Of a stretch of 64,000 bases of DNA, positions 8,001 through 14,900 are shown piece after piece. Under the pieces are notes generated by a model. That model searched no databases and was not told where the DNA came from. It saw only the letters and a list, made by a program, of their open reading frames with translations. Origin of the DNA: Neogemmobacter tilapiae (GTDB lineage: Bacteria; Pseudomonadota; Alphaproteobacteria; Rhodobacterales; Rhodobacteraceae); NCBI RefSeq assembly GCF_014652215.1, contig NZ_BMYJ01000002.1, positions 62,001 through 126,000 of the forward strand. The letters are read 5' to 3'. The stretch's first letter is position 1. Each line of letters begins with the position of its first letter. Position numbers and translations under genes: made by a program.

Positions 8001-9131
8001 ATGCGCACCCGTGCCGCCGTCGCCCTTGCCCCCGGCAAACCGCTTGAAGTGATGGAAGTGAATCTGGAGGGCCCAAAATGGGGCGAGGTTCTGATCGAGG
8101 TGAAGGCGACTGGGATTTGCCACACCGACGAATTCACCCTGTCGGGTGCCGATCCCGAAGGGTTGTTTCCCGCCATTCTGGGGCATGAAGGGGCAGGGAT
8201 TGTTCTGGAATGCGGACCGGGCGTGACCAGCCTGAAACCGGGCGACCATGTGATTCCGCTGTACACGCCGGAATGCCGCCAGTGCCCGTCCTGCCTGTCG
8301 CGCAAGACCAACCTTTGCACCGCGATCCGCGCAACCCAAGGTCAGGGGATGATGCCCGACGGAACCACCCGTTTCAGCATGCTGGATGGGACACCCATTC
8401 ACCACTACATGGGCTGTTCCACCTTTGCGAACCATACGGTGCTGCCGGAAATCGCGCTGGCGAAGGTGCGGGAAGACGCGCCTTTCGACAAGATCTGCTA
8501 CATCGGCTGTGGCGTGACGACAGGCGTCGGCGCGGTGATCAACACGGCCAAGGTGGAGATTGGGGCCAAGGCCGTGGTCTATGGCCTGGGTGGCATCGGC
8601 CTGAACGTCATTCAGGGCCTGCGGCTGGCCGGGGCCGATATGATCATCGGCGTCGATATCAACAATGACCGCAAGGGCTGGGGCGAACGCTTCGGGATGA
8701 CGCATTTCGTCAACCCCAGGGAAATCGAAGGCTCGGTTGTCCAACACATCGTCAACATGACAAAGACCCCCTTCGATCAGATCGGCGGGGCGGATTATTC
8801 CTTTGACTGCACCGGCAACGTGCAAGTCATGCGCGACGCCCTGGAATGCACCCATCGCGGCTGGGGCCAGTCGATCATCATCGGCGTGGCCCCGGCGGGG
8901 GCCGTCATCGAAACCCGGCCCTTCCAACTGGTGACGGGGCGCGTCTGGAAAGGCACCGCCTTTGGCGGCGCGCGGGGGCGGACGGATGTGCCCAAGATCG
9001 TCGATTGGTATATGGACGGCAAAATCCAGATCGACCCGATGATTACCCATACGATGGGGCTGGACGACATCAACAAAGGGTTCGAGCTGATGAAGCGCGG
9101 CGAAAGCATCCGGGGCGTGGTGGTTTACTAA
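8001..9131 (+). CDS. adhC: S-(hydroxymethyl)glutathione dehydrogenase / class III alcohol dehydrogenase
   Basis: 376 residues, the normal length. Oxidises the formaldehyde-glutathione adduct with NAD+, the main formaldehyde detoxification route; it also acts in S-nitrosoglutathione reduction. Seen: catalytic zinc ligands Cys40 (TGICHTDEF), His62/Glu63 (GHEGAG) and Cys170; structural zinc Cys92, 95, 98 and 106; and the Rossmann loop GLGGIG (195-200) with Asp219 selecting NAD. The ATG at 8001 was chosen over a longer upstream frame because the protein begins at the family N-terminus and GGAG lies just before. No S-formylglutathione hydrolase gene is adjacent. Confidence 0.95.
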   Translation: MRTRAAVALAPGKPLEVMEVNLEGPKWGEVLIEVKATGICHTDEFTLSGADPEGLFPAILGHEGAGIVLECGPGVTSLKPGDHVIPLYTPECRQCPSCLSRKTNLCTAIRATQGQGMMPDGTTRFSMLDGTPIHHYMGCSTFANHTVLPEIALAKVREDAPFDKICYIGCGVTTGVGAVINTAKVEIGAKAVVYGLGGIGLNVIQGLRLAGADMIIGVDINNDRKGWGERFGMTHFVNPREIEGSVVQHIVNMTKTPFDQIGGADYSFDCTGNVQVMRDALECTHRGWGQSIIIGVAPAGAVIETRPFQLVTGRVWKGTAFGGARGRTDVPKIVDWYMDGKIQIDPMITHTMGLDDINKGFELMKRGESIRGVVVY

Positions 9132-9206
9132 GGGGGTCATGCCCCCTTCACCTTCCCCCGCAAAGCCCTTAGCTTAGCCGAAACACGCGATGGAAAGGCC
9201 TGACCG

Positions 9207-9809
9207 ATGCTGTTCAACCGTATGGACGACGACGCCCCCGCCAAGGATGAAAAGGACGATAAGCCCGGCATGGCCGAGGCGATGTTCTTCAAGACCCGTT
9301 CCATCGTCATCACCGGCGAAATCAACGACAAGCTGGCGGCCCGTGTCGCCTCGCAGCTTTTGGCCCTGGCCGAGGACAACGCCGAAAAGCCGATCAATAT
9401 GTTCATCTCTTCGCCCGGCGGTCATGTCGAAAGCGGTGACATGGTCCATGACATGATCAAGTTCATCAAACCGACGGTGCGCACCATCGGTTCGGGTTGG
9501 GTCGCCAGTGCGGGTGCTTTGATCTTTGTGGGCGCTGACAAGGCCAACCGTTATTGTCTGCCCAACACGCGGTTCCTGCTGCACCAACCCTCGGGCGGGA
9601 TCTATGGCAAGGTTTCCGACATGGCCATTCAGGCCGAACAGATCCGCCAGATGCGCGACCGCTTCCATGTGTTGTTCGCCGAAGCCACCGGCCAGACGCC
9701 TGAGCAGATCGAAAAAGACACCGCCCGCGATTTCTGGCTGACCACTGACAAGGCCAAGGAATATGGGCTGCTGGGCACTGTGATCCGCAACGTCTCGGAA
9801 TTGAAGTAA
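9207..9809 (+). CDS. ClpP-like ATP-dependent protease subunit (second-type ClpP)
   Basis: 200 residues with the ClpP fold. The catalytic triad is present: Ser101 in GWVASAGAL, His126 in FLLHQPSGG, and Asp175 in DTARDFW. The active-site segment reads GSGWVASAGA where housekeeping ClpP reads GQAASMGA, and a 25-residue acidic/basic N-terminus (PAKDEKDDKPG) precedes the fold, so this looks like the paralogous ClpP found in many alphaproteobacteria. No clpX or clpA is adjacent. It would degrade proteins unfolded by a Clp ATPase. The next gene, a NYN-domain protein, begins 15 nt later and is probably co-transcribed. Confidence 0.88.
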   Translation: MLFNRMDDDAPAKDEKDDKPGMAEAMFFKTRSIVITGEINDKLAARVASQLLALAEDNAEKPINMFISSPGGHVESGDMVHDMIKFIKPTVRTIGSGWVASAGALIFVGADKANRYCLPNTRFLLHQPSGGIYGKVSDMAIQAEQIRQMRDRFHVLFAEATGQTPEQIEKDTARDFWLTTDKAKEYGLLGTVIRNVSELK

Positions 9810-9824
9810 GCGAAGGGGACCGCC

Positions 9825-10610
9825 ATGGCCGATGCCAAGCTCTTGGCGGTTCTGATCGACGCAGACAACGTCCCCGCGCGCCATGCTGGGGCGATACTGC
9901 GTGAGATTACGGCCTTTGGCGAACCCAGCCTGCGGCGGGTTTATGGCGATTGGTCCAGTTCCGCGCTTTCAGCTTGGAAGGAACAGGCGCGGGAGTTGGG
10001 GCTGGTCATGCATCAGCAATCGGCCAACACCAAGGGCAAGAATGCGTCCGACATCGGCCTTGTGATTGATGCGATGGACATTCTGCACCGGGGCAAGGTG
10101 GATGGATTTGTGTTGGTATCCTCGGACAGTGATTTCACCCGACTGGCCAGCCGCATCCGCGAAGACGGGCTGGAGGTGATTGGCATTGGCGAGGCGAAGA
10201 CACCGGAATCTTTGCGAAATGTTTGCAATCGTTTTGTGTTGATTGAGAATATTACGACTTTGGATGACCATCCGAAGGAATTGTCCCCACCGCCAAAGCC
10301 AAATCCGAAGCTTGCGGCGGGACAGGAGAAAAAAGCCGAAGCGCCAACTCAGGTGCCAATGGCAGAAGCCCCGAAGAAAGATCCACCTTCCAAGGTTATC
10401 CCTTTAGTTCTTGATGCGATGAAGAAAATTGACCCGGATCAGGAATGGTTTGGGTTGGGGCAGATTGGCCAGTTCATCGTGAAAGCAAAGCCTGATTTCG
10501 ATTCACGCACCTATGGCAGCGCCAAATTGTCGGATCTTCTAACAAAGACGGGTCGGTTCGAGGTGAAGCAGGGCAGCGGCAACAGCCTTGTCGTGCGCGA
10601 CAAGGCTTGA
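9825..10610 (+). CDS. NYN domain ribonuclease-like protein with C-terminal OST-HTH/LOTUS domain
   Basis: 261 residues in two domains. Residues 6-145 are a NYN (PIN-like) domain with the expected acidic residues: Asp12/Asp14 (LIDADNV), Asp76 (NASDIGLVIDAMD) and Asp101/Asp103 (SSDSDF). Residues 190-258 resemble an OST-HTH/LOTUS domain, a proposed RNA-binding module. A Pro/Lys/Glu-rich linker (145-185) joins them and is less GC-rich than its surroundings. Predicted Mg2+-dependent RNase or RNA-binding regulator; the substrate is unknown. It shares a likely transcript with the upstream ClpP-like gene. Confidence 0.85.
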   Translation: MADAKLLAVLIDADNVPARHAGAILREITAFGEPSLRRVYGDWSSSALSAWKEQARELGLVMHQQSANTKGKNASDIGLVIDAMDILHRGKVDGFVLVSSDSDFTRLASRIREDGLEVIGIGEAKTPESLRNVCNRFVLIENITTLDDHPKELSPPPKPNPKLAAGQEKKAEAPTQVPMAEAPKKDPPSKVIPLVLDAMKKIDPDQEWFGLGQIGQFIVKAKPDFDSRTYGSAKLSDLLTKTGRFEVKQGSGNSLVVRDKA

Positions 10611-10614
10611 GGTC

Positions 10615-11244
10615 CTAGGCGTCCACCTTGGCACCATAGCGCGCCATGAACATCTCAACCGCCGCTTTCGCCGTTTTCTCGATGGCCTTGGCGGTGGTCT
10701 TGCGATCCACCCCCAGCAGACGTTCGTTGAACAGCCCCGCCTTGCACAGTTCGACAAACTGGTTCGCGGCCAAATCGAGATCCTCAATCACCAATTCGCC
10801 GCGGTCCACCGCCTGCCGCAAATAGTTGCACAGCAACCCGCAGCCCGCCTGCGGACCGGTCTCATAAAACGCCCGCCCGATCTGAGGAAATTTCTCAGCC
10901 TCGCTGACGGCGATTCGATACATCTGCAAACCGAAATCCGACAGTTTGAATTCGGCGATCTTCTGCGCGGCCTCTAGCAAAACCTCGCGCGCGGGACGGT
11001 CGTCTTCAACCTCGGCTGCGGCCTGTTCGGTTTGGCGCGTGCATTCCGTCAGCGCAATCTCAAGGAACAACAGACGCTTATCTGGGAAATAGGCGTAAAG
11101 CGTGGCCTTGCTGACCCCGGCCTCACGCGCGATGTCATCGACCGAAGCGCGTTCATAACCATCCCGCAAAAACACGGTTCGGGCACCTTGCAGCACCTGA
11201 TCGAACTTGCGTCCGCGATGGATTTTTTCGACGACGGCGGTCAT
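10615..11244 (-). CDS. TetR-family transcriptional regulator
   Basis: 209 residues. The N-terminal helix-turn-helix (about residues 14-60; ASVDDIAREAGVSKATLYAY and FPDKRLLF) is a textbook TetR DNA-binding domain. The C-terminal ligand domain resembles the AefR-like type (TetR_C) and does not identify the ligand. It is transcribed divergently from mbfA across 121 nt, so it could act on its own promoter and possibly on the mbfA side, although that promoter carries an Irr-type box. Convergent with the NYN gene (4 nt apart). Confidence 0.88.
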   Translation of the reverse strand: MTAVVEKIHRGRKFDQVLQGARTVFLRDGYERASVDDIAREAGVSKATLYAYFPDKRLLFLEIALTECTRQTEQAAAEVEDDRPAREVLLEAAQKIAEFKLSDFGLQMYRIAVSEAEKFPQIGRAFYETGPQAGCGLLCNYLRQAVDRGELVIEDLDLAANQFVELCKAGLFNERLLGVDRKTTAKAIEKTAKAAVEMFMARYGAKVDA

Positions 11245-11340
11245 GATCTGCTCTCTTTCCCGTGAGCGTAGCGAGTGAAACCCGTTGCGGCAAGCCTACC
11301 GCTGCGGAATTGGGGTTGCGGCTTTGGGCCACGGGTATAA

Positions 11341-11357
11341 CTTAGAAACATTCTAAG
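11341..11357 (+). promoter_or_regulatory. Iron control element (Irr box) in mbfA promoter
   Basis: CTTAGAAACATTCTAAG is a perfect 7-3-7 inverted repeat matching the ICE motif TTAGAA-N3-TTCTAA bound by Irr. It directly follows the -10-like TATAAC (11336-11341) and ends 8 nt before the mbfA ATG, overlapping its ribosome-binding purines. Irr bound here should block transcription under low iron. An irr gene lies at 46326 in the same window. Confidence 0.88.
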
Positions 11358-11365
11358 AGGTTTCA

Positions 11366-12343
11366 ATGCTGCCCGGTCTCGCATCACGCCGTCGTTTTTC
11401 CGATCTGTCGGAACAGGAAGTCTTGGCCTTGGCCATTTCGTCGGAGGAGGACGATGCAAGGATCTATCGCACCTATGCGGAAAGGCTGCGGGAGGAGTAT
11501 CCAGCCTCGGCGGCGGTCTTTGACGGCATGGCGGCTGAGGAGGACGGGCATCGGCAGCGGCTGATCGACCTGCATCGGGCGCGGTTCGGTGAGGTGATCC
11601 CGCTGATCCGCCGGGAACATGTGGCGGGGTTTTATGCGCGCCGTCCCGTTTGGCTGAACCAATCGCTTGGGCTGGCGGCGATCCGGGCCGAGGCGCGGGC
11701 GATGGAGGTGCAGGCGCAACGCTTTTATGAACAAGCGGCGGCACGGGCCAGCGATGCGGCGACACGGCGGCTGCTGGGTGATCTGGCCGCAGCCGAGGCG
11801 GGACATGAGACAAGGGCCGAGGCGCTGGAGGGTGAGCATCTGGACGGGGGTGCGCGCGCGGCAGAGGATCAGGGCGAGCGGCGTCAGTTCATCCTGACAT
11901 GGGTGCAGCCGGGTCTGGCAGGGCTGATGGACGGGTCGGTCAGCACTTTGGCCCCCATCTTTGCGACCGCTTTCGCGACACAAAACACTTGGACGACTTT
12001 TCTGGTGGGGCTGGCAGCATCGGTGGGTGCGGGCATTTCGATGGGCTTTACCGAAGCCGCGCATGATGATGGCGTGCTGTCGGGGCGGGGTTCCCCATGG
12101 AAACGGGGCTTTGCCAGCGGCGTCATGACGATGCTGGGCGGCCTTGGCCATGCCTTGCCCTATCTGATCCCCGATTTCTGGACCGCAACGACAGTGGCGA
12201 TGGTGGTGGTCTTTGTCGAACTTTGGGCCATTGCATGGATCCAGAATCGCTATATGGAAACCCCATTCCTGCGGGCGGCATTGCAGGTGGTTCTGGGGGG
12301 CGCACTGGTCTTTGCAGCGGGGGCGCTGATCGGCGGGGGATGA
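11366..12343 (+). CDS. mbfA: Membrane-bound ferritin MbfA (erythrin-VIT1 family iron exporter)
   Basis: 325 residues. Residues 10-150 form a ferritin-like/rubrerythrin four-helix domain with EXXH-type ligands (EEDDARIY at 27-34, EEDGH at 58-62, AEAGHE near 143). Residues 165-325 are a VIT1/CCC1-like membrane domain. In Agrobacterium and Bradyrhizobium MbfA exports iron and protects against iron and peroxide stress, and is repressed by Irr at low iron. The perfect ICE box just upstream fits the same control here. ATG at 11366 follows AAGAGG. The stop overlaps the start of yaiI, so the two are likely co-transcribed. Confidence 0.9.
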   Translation: MLPGLASRRRFSDLSEQEVLALAISSEEDDARIYRTYAERLREEYPASAAVFDGMAAEEDGHRQRLIDLHRARFGEVIPLIRREHVAGFYARRPVWLNQSLGLAAIRAEARAMEVQAQRFYEQAAARASDAATRRLLGDLAAAEAGHETRAEALEGEHLDGGARAAEDQGERRQFILTWVQPGLAGLMDGSVSTLAPIFATAFATQNTWTTFLVGLAASVGAGISMGFTEAAHDDGVLSGRGSPWKRGFASGVMTMLGGLGHALPYLIPDFWTATTVAMVVVFVELWAIAWIQNRYMETPFLRAALQVVLGGALVFAAGALIGGG

Positions 12344-12798
12344 TGGACGCAGTGCTTTTGATTGACGCCGATGCCTGCCCGGTGAAGGCCGAGGCGGAAC
12401 GGGTGGCGACGCGTTTGGGCGTGAGGATGGTGCTAGTGTCGAACGGCGGCATCCGGCCTTCGGCGAACCCGTTGGTGGAAAGTGTTTTCGTCGGTGCTGG
12501 ACTGGACGAGGCCGACAAATGGATCGCCGAACAGGCGCGGCCGGGCGCGGTGGTGGTGACGGGGGATATTCCGCTGGCGGCGCGCTGTGTGGAAAACGGC
12601 GCACGGGTGGTCAAGCACAATGGCGAGGAACTGACGCGGGCGAACATCGGGAATGTATTGGCGATGCGCGACCTGATGGCTGACTTGCGCAGCGCTGACC
12701 CTTTCAGGCAGGGCGGTGGCAAAGCCTTTGGCAAGGCCGACCGGTCGAGGTTTCTGGATGTGCTGGATCGCGTCTTGCGCGCGGCGGCGCGCGGCTGA
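12340..12798 (+). CDS. yaiI: YaiI/YqxD family protein (UPF0178)
   Basis: 152 residues of the UPF0178 family, a PIN-like fold with the N-terminal signature [17 protein letters not shown] (residues 6-22), followed by [12 protein letters not shown] and [10 protein letters not shown]. The biochemical role is not established; the conserved acidic residues suggest a nuclease. Start: ATG at 12340, overlapping the mbfA stop (ATGATGG; the ATG at 12343 is equally possible). Coupling to mbfA suggests shared iron-responsive transcription. It meets the ydcH-like gene end to end with no gap. Confidence 0.88.
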   Translation: MMDAVLLIDADACPVKAEAERVATRLGVRMVLVSNGGIRPSANPLVESVFVGAGLDEADKWIAEQARPGAVVVTGDIPLAARCVENGARVVKHNGEELTRANIGNVLAMRDLMADLRSADPFRQGGGKAFGKADRSRFLDVLDRVLRAAARG

Positions 12799-13017
12799 TC
12801 AGGCGATGATGTCGGGGATCAACTGATCCTCGATCTTGACGATGTGATCCTTCAGCGCCAGCTTTTGCTTTTTCAGCCGCCGCAGGGTCAGCACATCGGG
12901 GCGGCCCGAGGTTTCAAGGGCGTGGACCGCTTCGTCCAGATCACGATGTTCCCGGCGCAGAACCTCCAGCTTGATGCGCAGCATCTCTTCCAGGTTCAGT
13001 TCCATCGATGCATTCAT
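12799..13017 (-). CDS. YdcH family protein (DUF465)
   Basis: 72 residues, mostly one amphipathic helical hairpin. The DUF465 signature is clear: LRREHRDLDEAVHAL followed by LRRLKKQKLALKDHIVKIED. These small coiled-coil proteins are widespread in proteobacteria, with no assigned function. Start ATG at 13017 (a second in-frame ATG at 13005 is possible). A perfect 24-bp palindrome lies 30 nt upstream, and the hsp20 gene is divergent. Confidence 0.85.
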   Translation of the reverse strand: MNASMELNLEEMLRIKLEVLRREHRDLDEAVHALETSGRPDVLTLRRLKKQKLALKDHIVKIEDQLIPDIIA

Positions 13018-13046
13018 GGCGGCAGGCTTTCCGAATCGCTGGCACA

Positions 13047-13070
13047 TTGCAAAGGGCGCGCCCTTTGCAA
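13047..13070. promoter_or_regulatory. 24-bp perfect palindrome upstream of ydcH
   Basis: TTGCAAAGGGCG followed directly by its exact reverse complement CGCCCTTTGCAA, with no spacer. It sits 30 nt before the ydcH-like start, where an operator would be expected. It would also form a cruciform or RNA hairpin. No known regulator motif was recognised. Confidence 0.5.
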
Positions 13071-13144
13071 ATGCACTATAGCGGAATTTGATCCGTGGCG
13101 AAAATGATCTGGGGTCTAATTGGCCCTATTCAAGTGGATGCGGG

Positions 13145-13173
13145 CTTGCACGGCTGAAATCCGCCCCCCATAT
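13145..13173 (+). promoter_or_regulatory. Sigma-32 (RpoH)-type promoter of hsp20
   Basis: CTTGCA (13145-13150), 15 nt, then CCCCATAT (13166-13173) matches the heat-shock promoter pattern CTTGAA-N13-17-CCCCATNT. Transcription would start about 60 nt before the hsp20 ATG. Confidence 0.75.
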
Positions 13174-13240
13174 TCAAGACAAGGTCATGCCGGAAAGCGG
13201 GTGGCCGACGTGAACAGTCGCTTGATGCAAGGACGCACGC

Positions 13241-13666
13241 ATGACGAAATTGACCTTCGGGGCCCATCCTTATCTGCTGGGCTTTGACCAGCTGGAACGC
13301 CTTGTCGAACGGGCGGTCAAATCCTCGGGGGACAGCTATCCTCCTTTCAACATCGAAGCCGTCAGCGAAAACGCCTATCGCATCACCTTGGCCGTGGCCG
13401 GTTTCCGCGAGGATGACCTGCAGATCACGGTGGAAGATCGTCAATTGGTCATTCGCGGCCGTCAGGGCGAGGATGAACAGGGGCGCGTCTTTCTGCATCG
13501 GGGCATTGCCGCTCGGGCCTTTCAGCGGGCCTTTGTGCTGGCAGATGGGGTTGAGGTGGCAGGGGCCTTCAGCGAACACGGGCTGTTGCACGTCGATCTG
13601 AAACGGGTGGTGCCGGATACGGTGGTGCAGACCATCGCGATCCGTTCCGCAGGCAAGAAAGGATAG
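13241..13666 (+). CDS. Small heat-shock protein, Hsp20/IbpA family
   Basis: 141 residues with an alpha-crystallin domain (about 35-130), including PPFNIEAVSENAYRITLAVA and GFREDDLQITVEDRQLVIRG, typical of IbpA-like holdases. It binds unfolding proteins and passes them to DnaK/ClpB. The promoter at 13145-13173 has the sigma-32 form, in keeping with heat induction. DUF1150 follows after 3 nt, an arrangement that implies one transcript. ATG at 13241 begins at the family N-terminus (MTKLTFGAHPYLLGFDQ). Confidence 0.92.
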   Translation: MTKLTFGAHPYLLGFDQLERLVERAVKSSGDSYPPFNIEAVSENAYRITLAVAGFREDDLQITVEDRQLVIRGRQGEDEQGRVFLHRGIAARAFQRAFVLADGVEVAGAFSEHGLLHVDLKRVVPDTVVQTIAIRSAGKKG

Positions 13667-13669
13667 ACC

Positions 13670-13897
13670 ATGCAGACGAAATTCAACGCGCTTCCGGGTG
13701 GCGAGGCCCCTATCGTCTATGTGCGGGCGGTGAAAGTCGCGGATCTGCCGGAAGAGATTCAGGAACAGGCGGAGGGGCACGATACGCTGTATTCGGTGCA
13801 TCGCCCGAATGGGGAACGTCTGGCACTGGTGGTGGACCGGCAGATGGCCTTTGCTCTAGCGTTGCAGAATGATCTGTCGCCCGTTAACGCCCACTGA
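13670..13897 (+). CDS. DUF1150 family protein
   Basis: 75 residues matching the DUF1150 family of small alphaproteobacterial proteins (VYVRAVKVADLPEEIQEQ and LYSVHRPNGERLALV). It is coupled behind hsp20, and its function is unknown; the linkage suggests a role in the heat response. ATG at 13670 lies 3 nt after the hsp20 stop, with AAAGGA 9-14 nt upstream. Its last 14 nt overlap the end of the convergent glycosyltransferase gene. Confidence 0.82.
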   Translation: MQTKFNALPGGEAPIVYVRAVKVADLPEEIQEQAEGHDTLYSVHRPNGERLALVVDRQMAFALALQNDLSPVNAH

Positions 13898-14819
13898 CCA
13901 GCCGTTTCAGCCGGCGTCTGAGACGCTGTCTGAGAGTTGGAGGTTTGGGCCTAGGTTTTTTTATCGTCGTTCTGGGCCGCCCTGAAGAAATTTCATCGGG
14001 TGCTCCTGGTTGCCAGATACCTTTTTCTTGGCGGAACCAGTTTACGCAGGCCTTGTTGGCTGCCCAACGGTCGTGATTTTCAATGGTATCGTGCAGCAAC
14101 GGGCGCACGAGATGCATGCAAGGATGGGTCATGGGGTTCGGAATGCGGTGATCGACCCAGATGGGGATGTCGCGCAGTTCCAAGTGGCCAGACAGCCAAA
14201 AATCATCGACGGTCCAGATCACCGGCGGCAGATCAAAGATACCCGAGTCAAAGAATTTCGGGCAGATCAGAACGCCACCACGGCCAAGCAGCGTGTCGGT
14301 AAATCCACTGGATTTGAACAGAGGTTTGGCCAGCGGCAGGGGCGGGCGGCTCTGAGTCAGATGGGCCGCCAGTTCGTCGGTTTCCCATCGCTCGGCCCGA
14401 GGTAGGCGATGGGGTGGCCGGGTGCGACCAAACAACGAGTTCAGTTCAGCTCCATGGGCGCAGAGCGCGACTTCGGGGCGATCTTGGGCCGCGAGCAGAA
14501 ATGTGGCCAGCCAGTCGGCGGGGTATAGGTTGTCATCATCGCAAAAGAGGATGTTTACCTCTTGTCCAGCAAAGCGTTGCAGGGCCGGCAAAACCTTGGT
14601 CGCGGGACCATGATCCTGCGCGCAGCGGACAATCGTTACCCCCGCTGGCACCTTCGGCAAGGTTCCATCCCAATCAGGAAAGCGGCGATAGCTTTCGGGT
14701 ATGAACAGCAGGACGGGGGCACTAGCCCCCTGCTGATCGACCAATGTCTGCAAAATTGGCCCCAAAAAGGGAAAGCGCGGCGGGATCGAAGACAAAGTGA
14801 TGTAGGTCGGACGAGTCAT
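13884..14819 (-). CDS. GT-A type glycosyltransferase family protein
   Basis: 311 residues from the ATG at 14819 (MTRPTYITLSSIPPRFPFLG). A DXD-like motif CDDDNLYPADWL (about residues 95-106) follows a nucleotide-sugar-binding-like N-terminal half, suggesting a GT-A fold glycosyltransferase. The C-terminus is a basic tail (KKPRPKPPTLRQRLRRRLKR), perhaps membrane-associated. The acceptor is unknown. It is monocistronic. The 3' end overlaps the DUF1150 gene by 14 nt on the other strand. The base composition is slightly lower in GC than its neighbours, so horizontal transfer is possible, but weakly supported. Confidence 0.65.
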   Translation of the reverse strand: MTRPTYITLSSIPPRFPFLGPILQTLVDQQGASAPVLLFIPESYRRFPDWDGTLPKVPAGVTIVRCAQDHGPATKVLPALQRFAGQEVNILFCDDDNLYPADWLATFLLAAQDRPEVALCAHGAELNSLFGRTRPPHRLPRAERWETDELAAHLTQSRPPLPLAKPLFKSSGFTDTLLGRGGVLICPKFFDSGIFDLPPVIWTVDDFWLSGHLELRDIPIWVDHRIPNPMTHPCMHLVRPLLHDTIENHDRWAANKACVNWFRQEKGIWQPGAPDEISSGRPRTTIKKPRPKPPTLRQRLRRRLKRLVSGR

Positions 14820-14851
14820 GCTCCTCACTGACCCGGCTGTCCCCAAAAAAC

Positions 14852-14885
14852 AAGGGCCGCCCCGACGTCACAGGGCGGCCTTTTG
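14852..14885 (-). terminator. Rho-independent terminator of sat/cysC
   Basis: Stem GGCCGCCC / GGGCGGCC extended by A-T pairs, 10-nt loop, followed on the minus strand by CTTGTTTTTTGG. It lies 16 nt beyond the sat/cysC stop. Confidence 0.82.
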
Positions 14886-14900
14886 CATCTTCTTTAAAGA

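Noticed and set aside
7893-9140. 415-codon minus-strand frame opposite adhC
   Set aside because: Antisense shadow: no motifs, and the opposite strand encodes a complete class III alcohol dehydrogenase.
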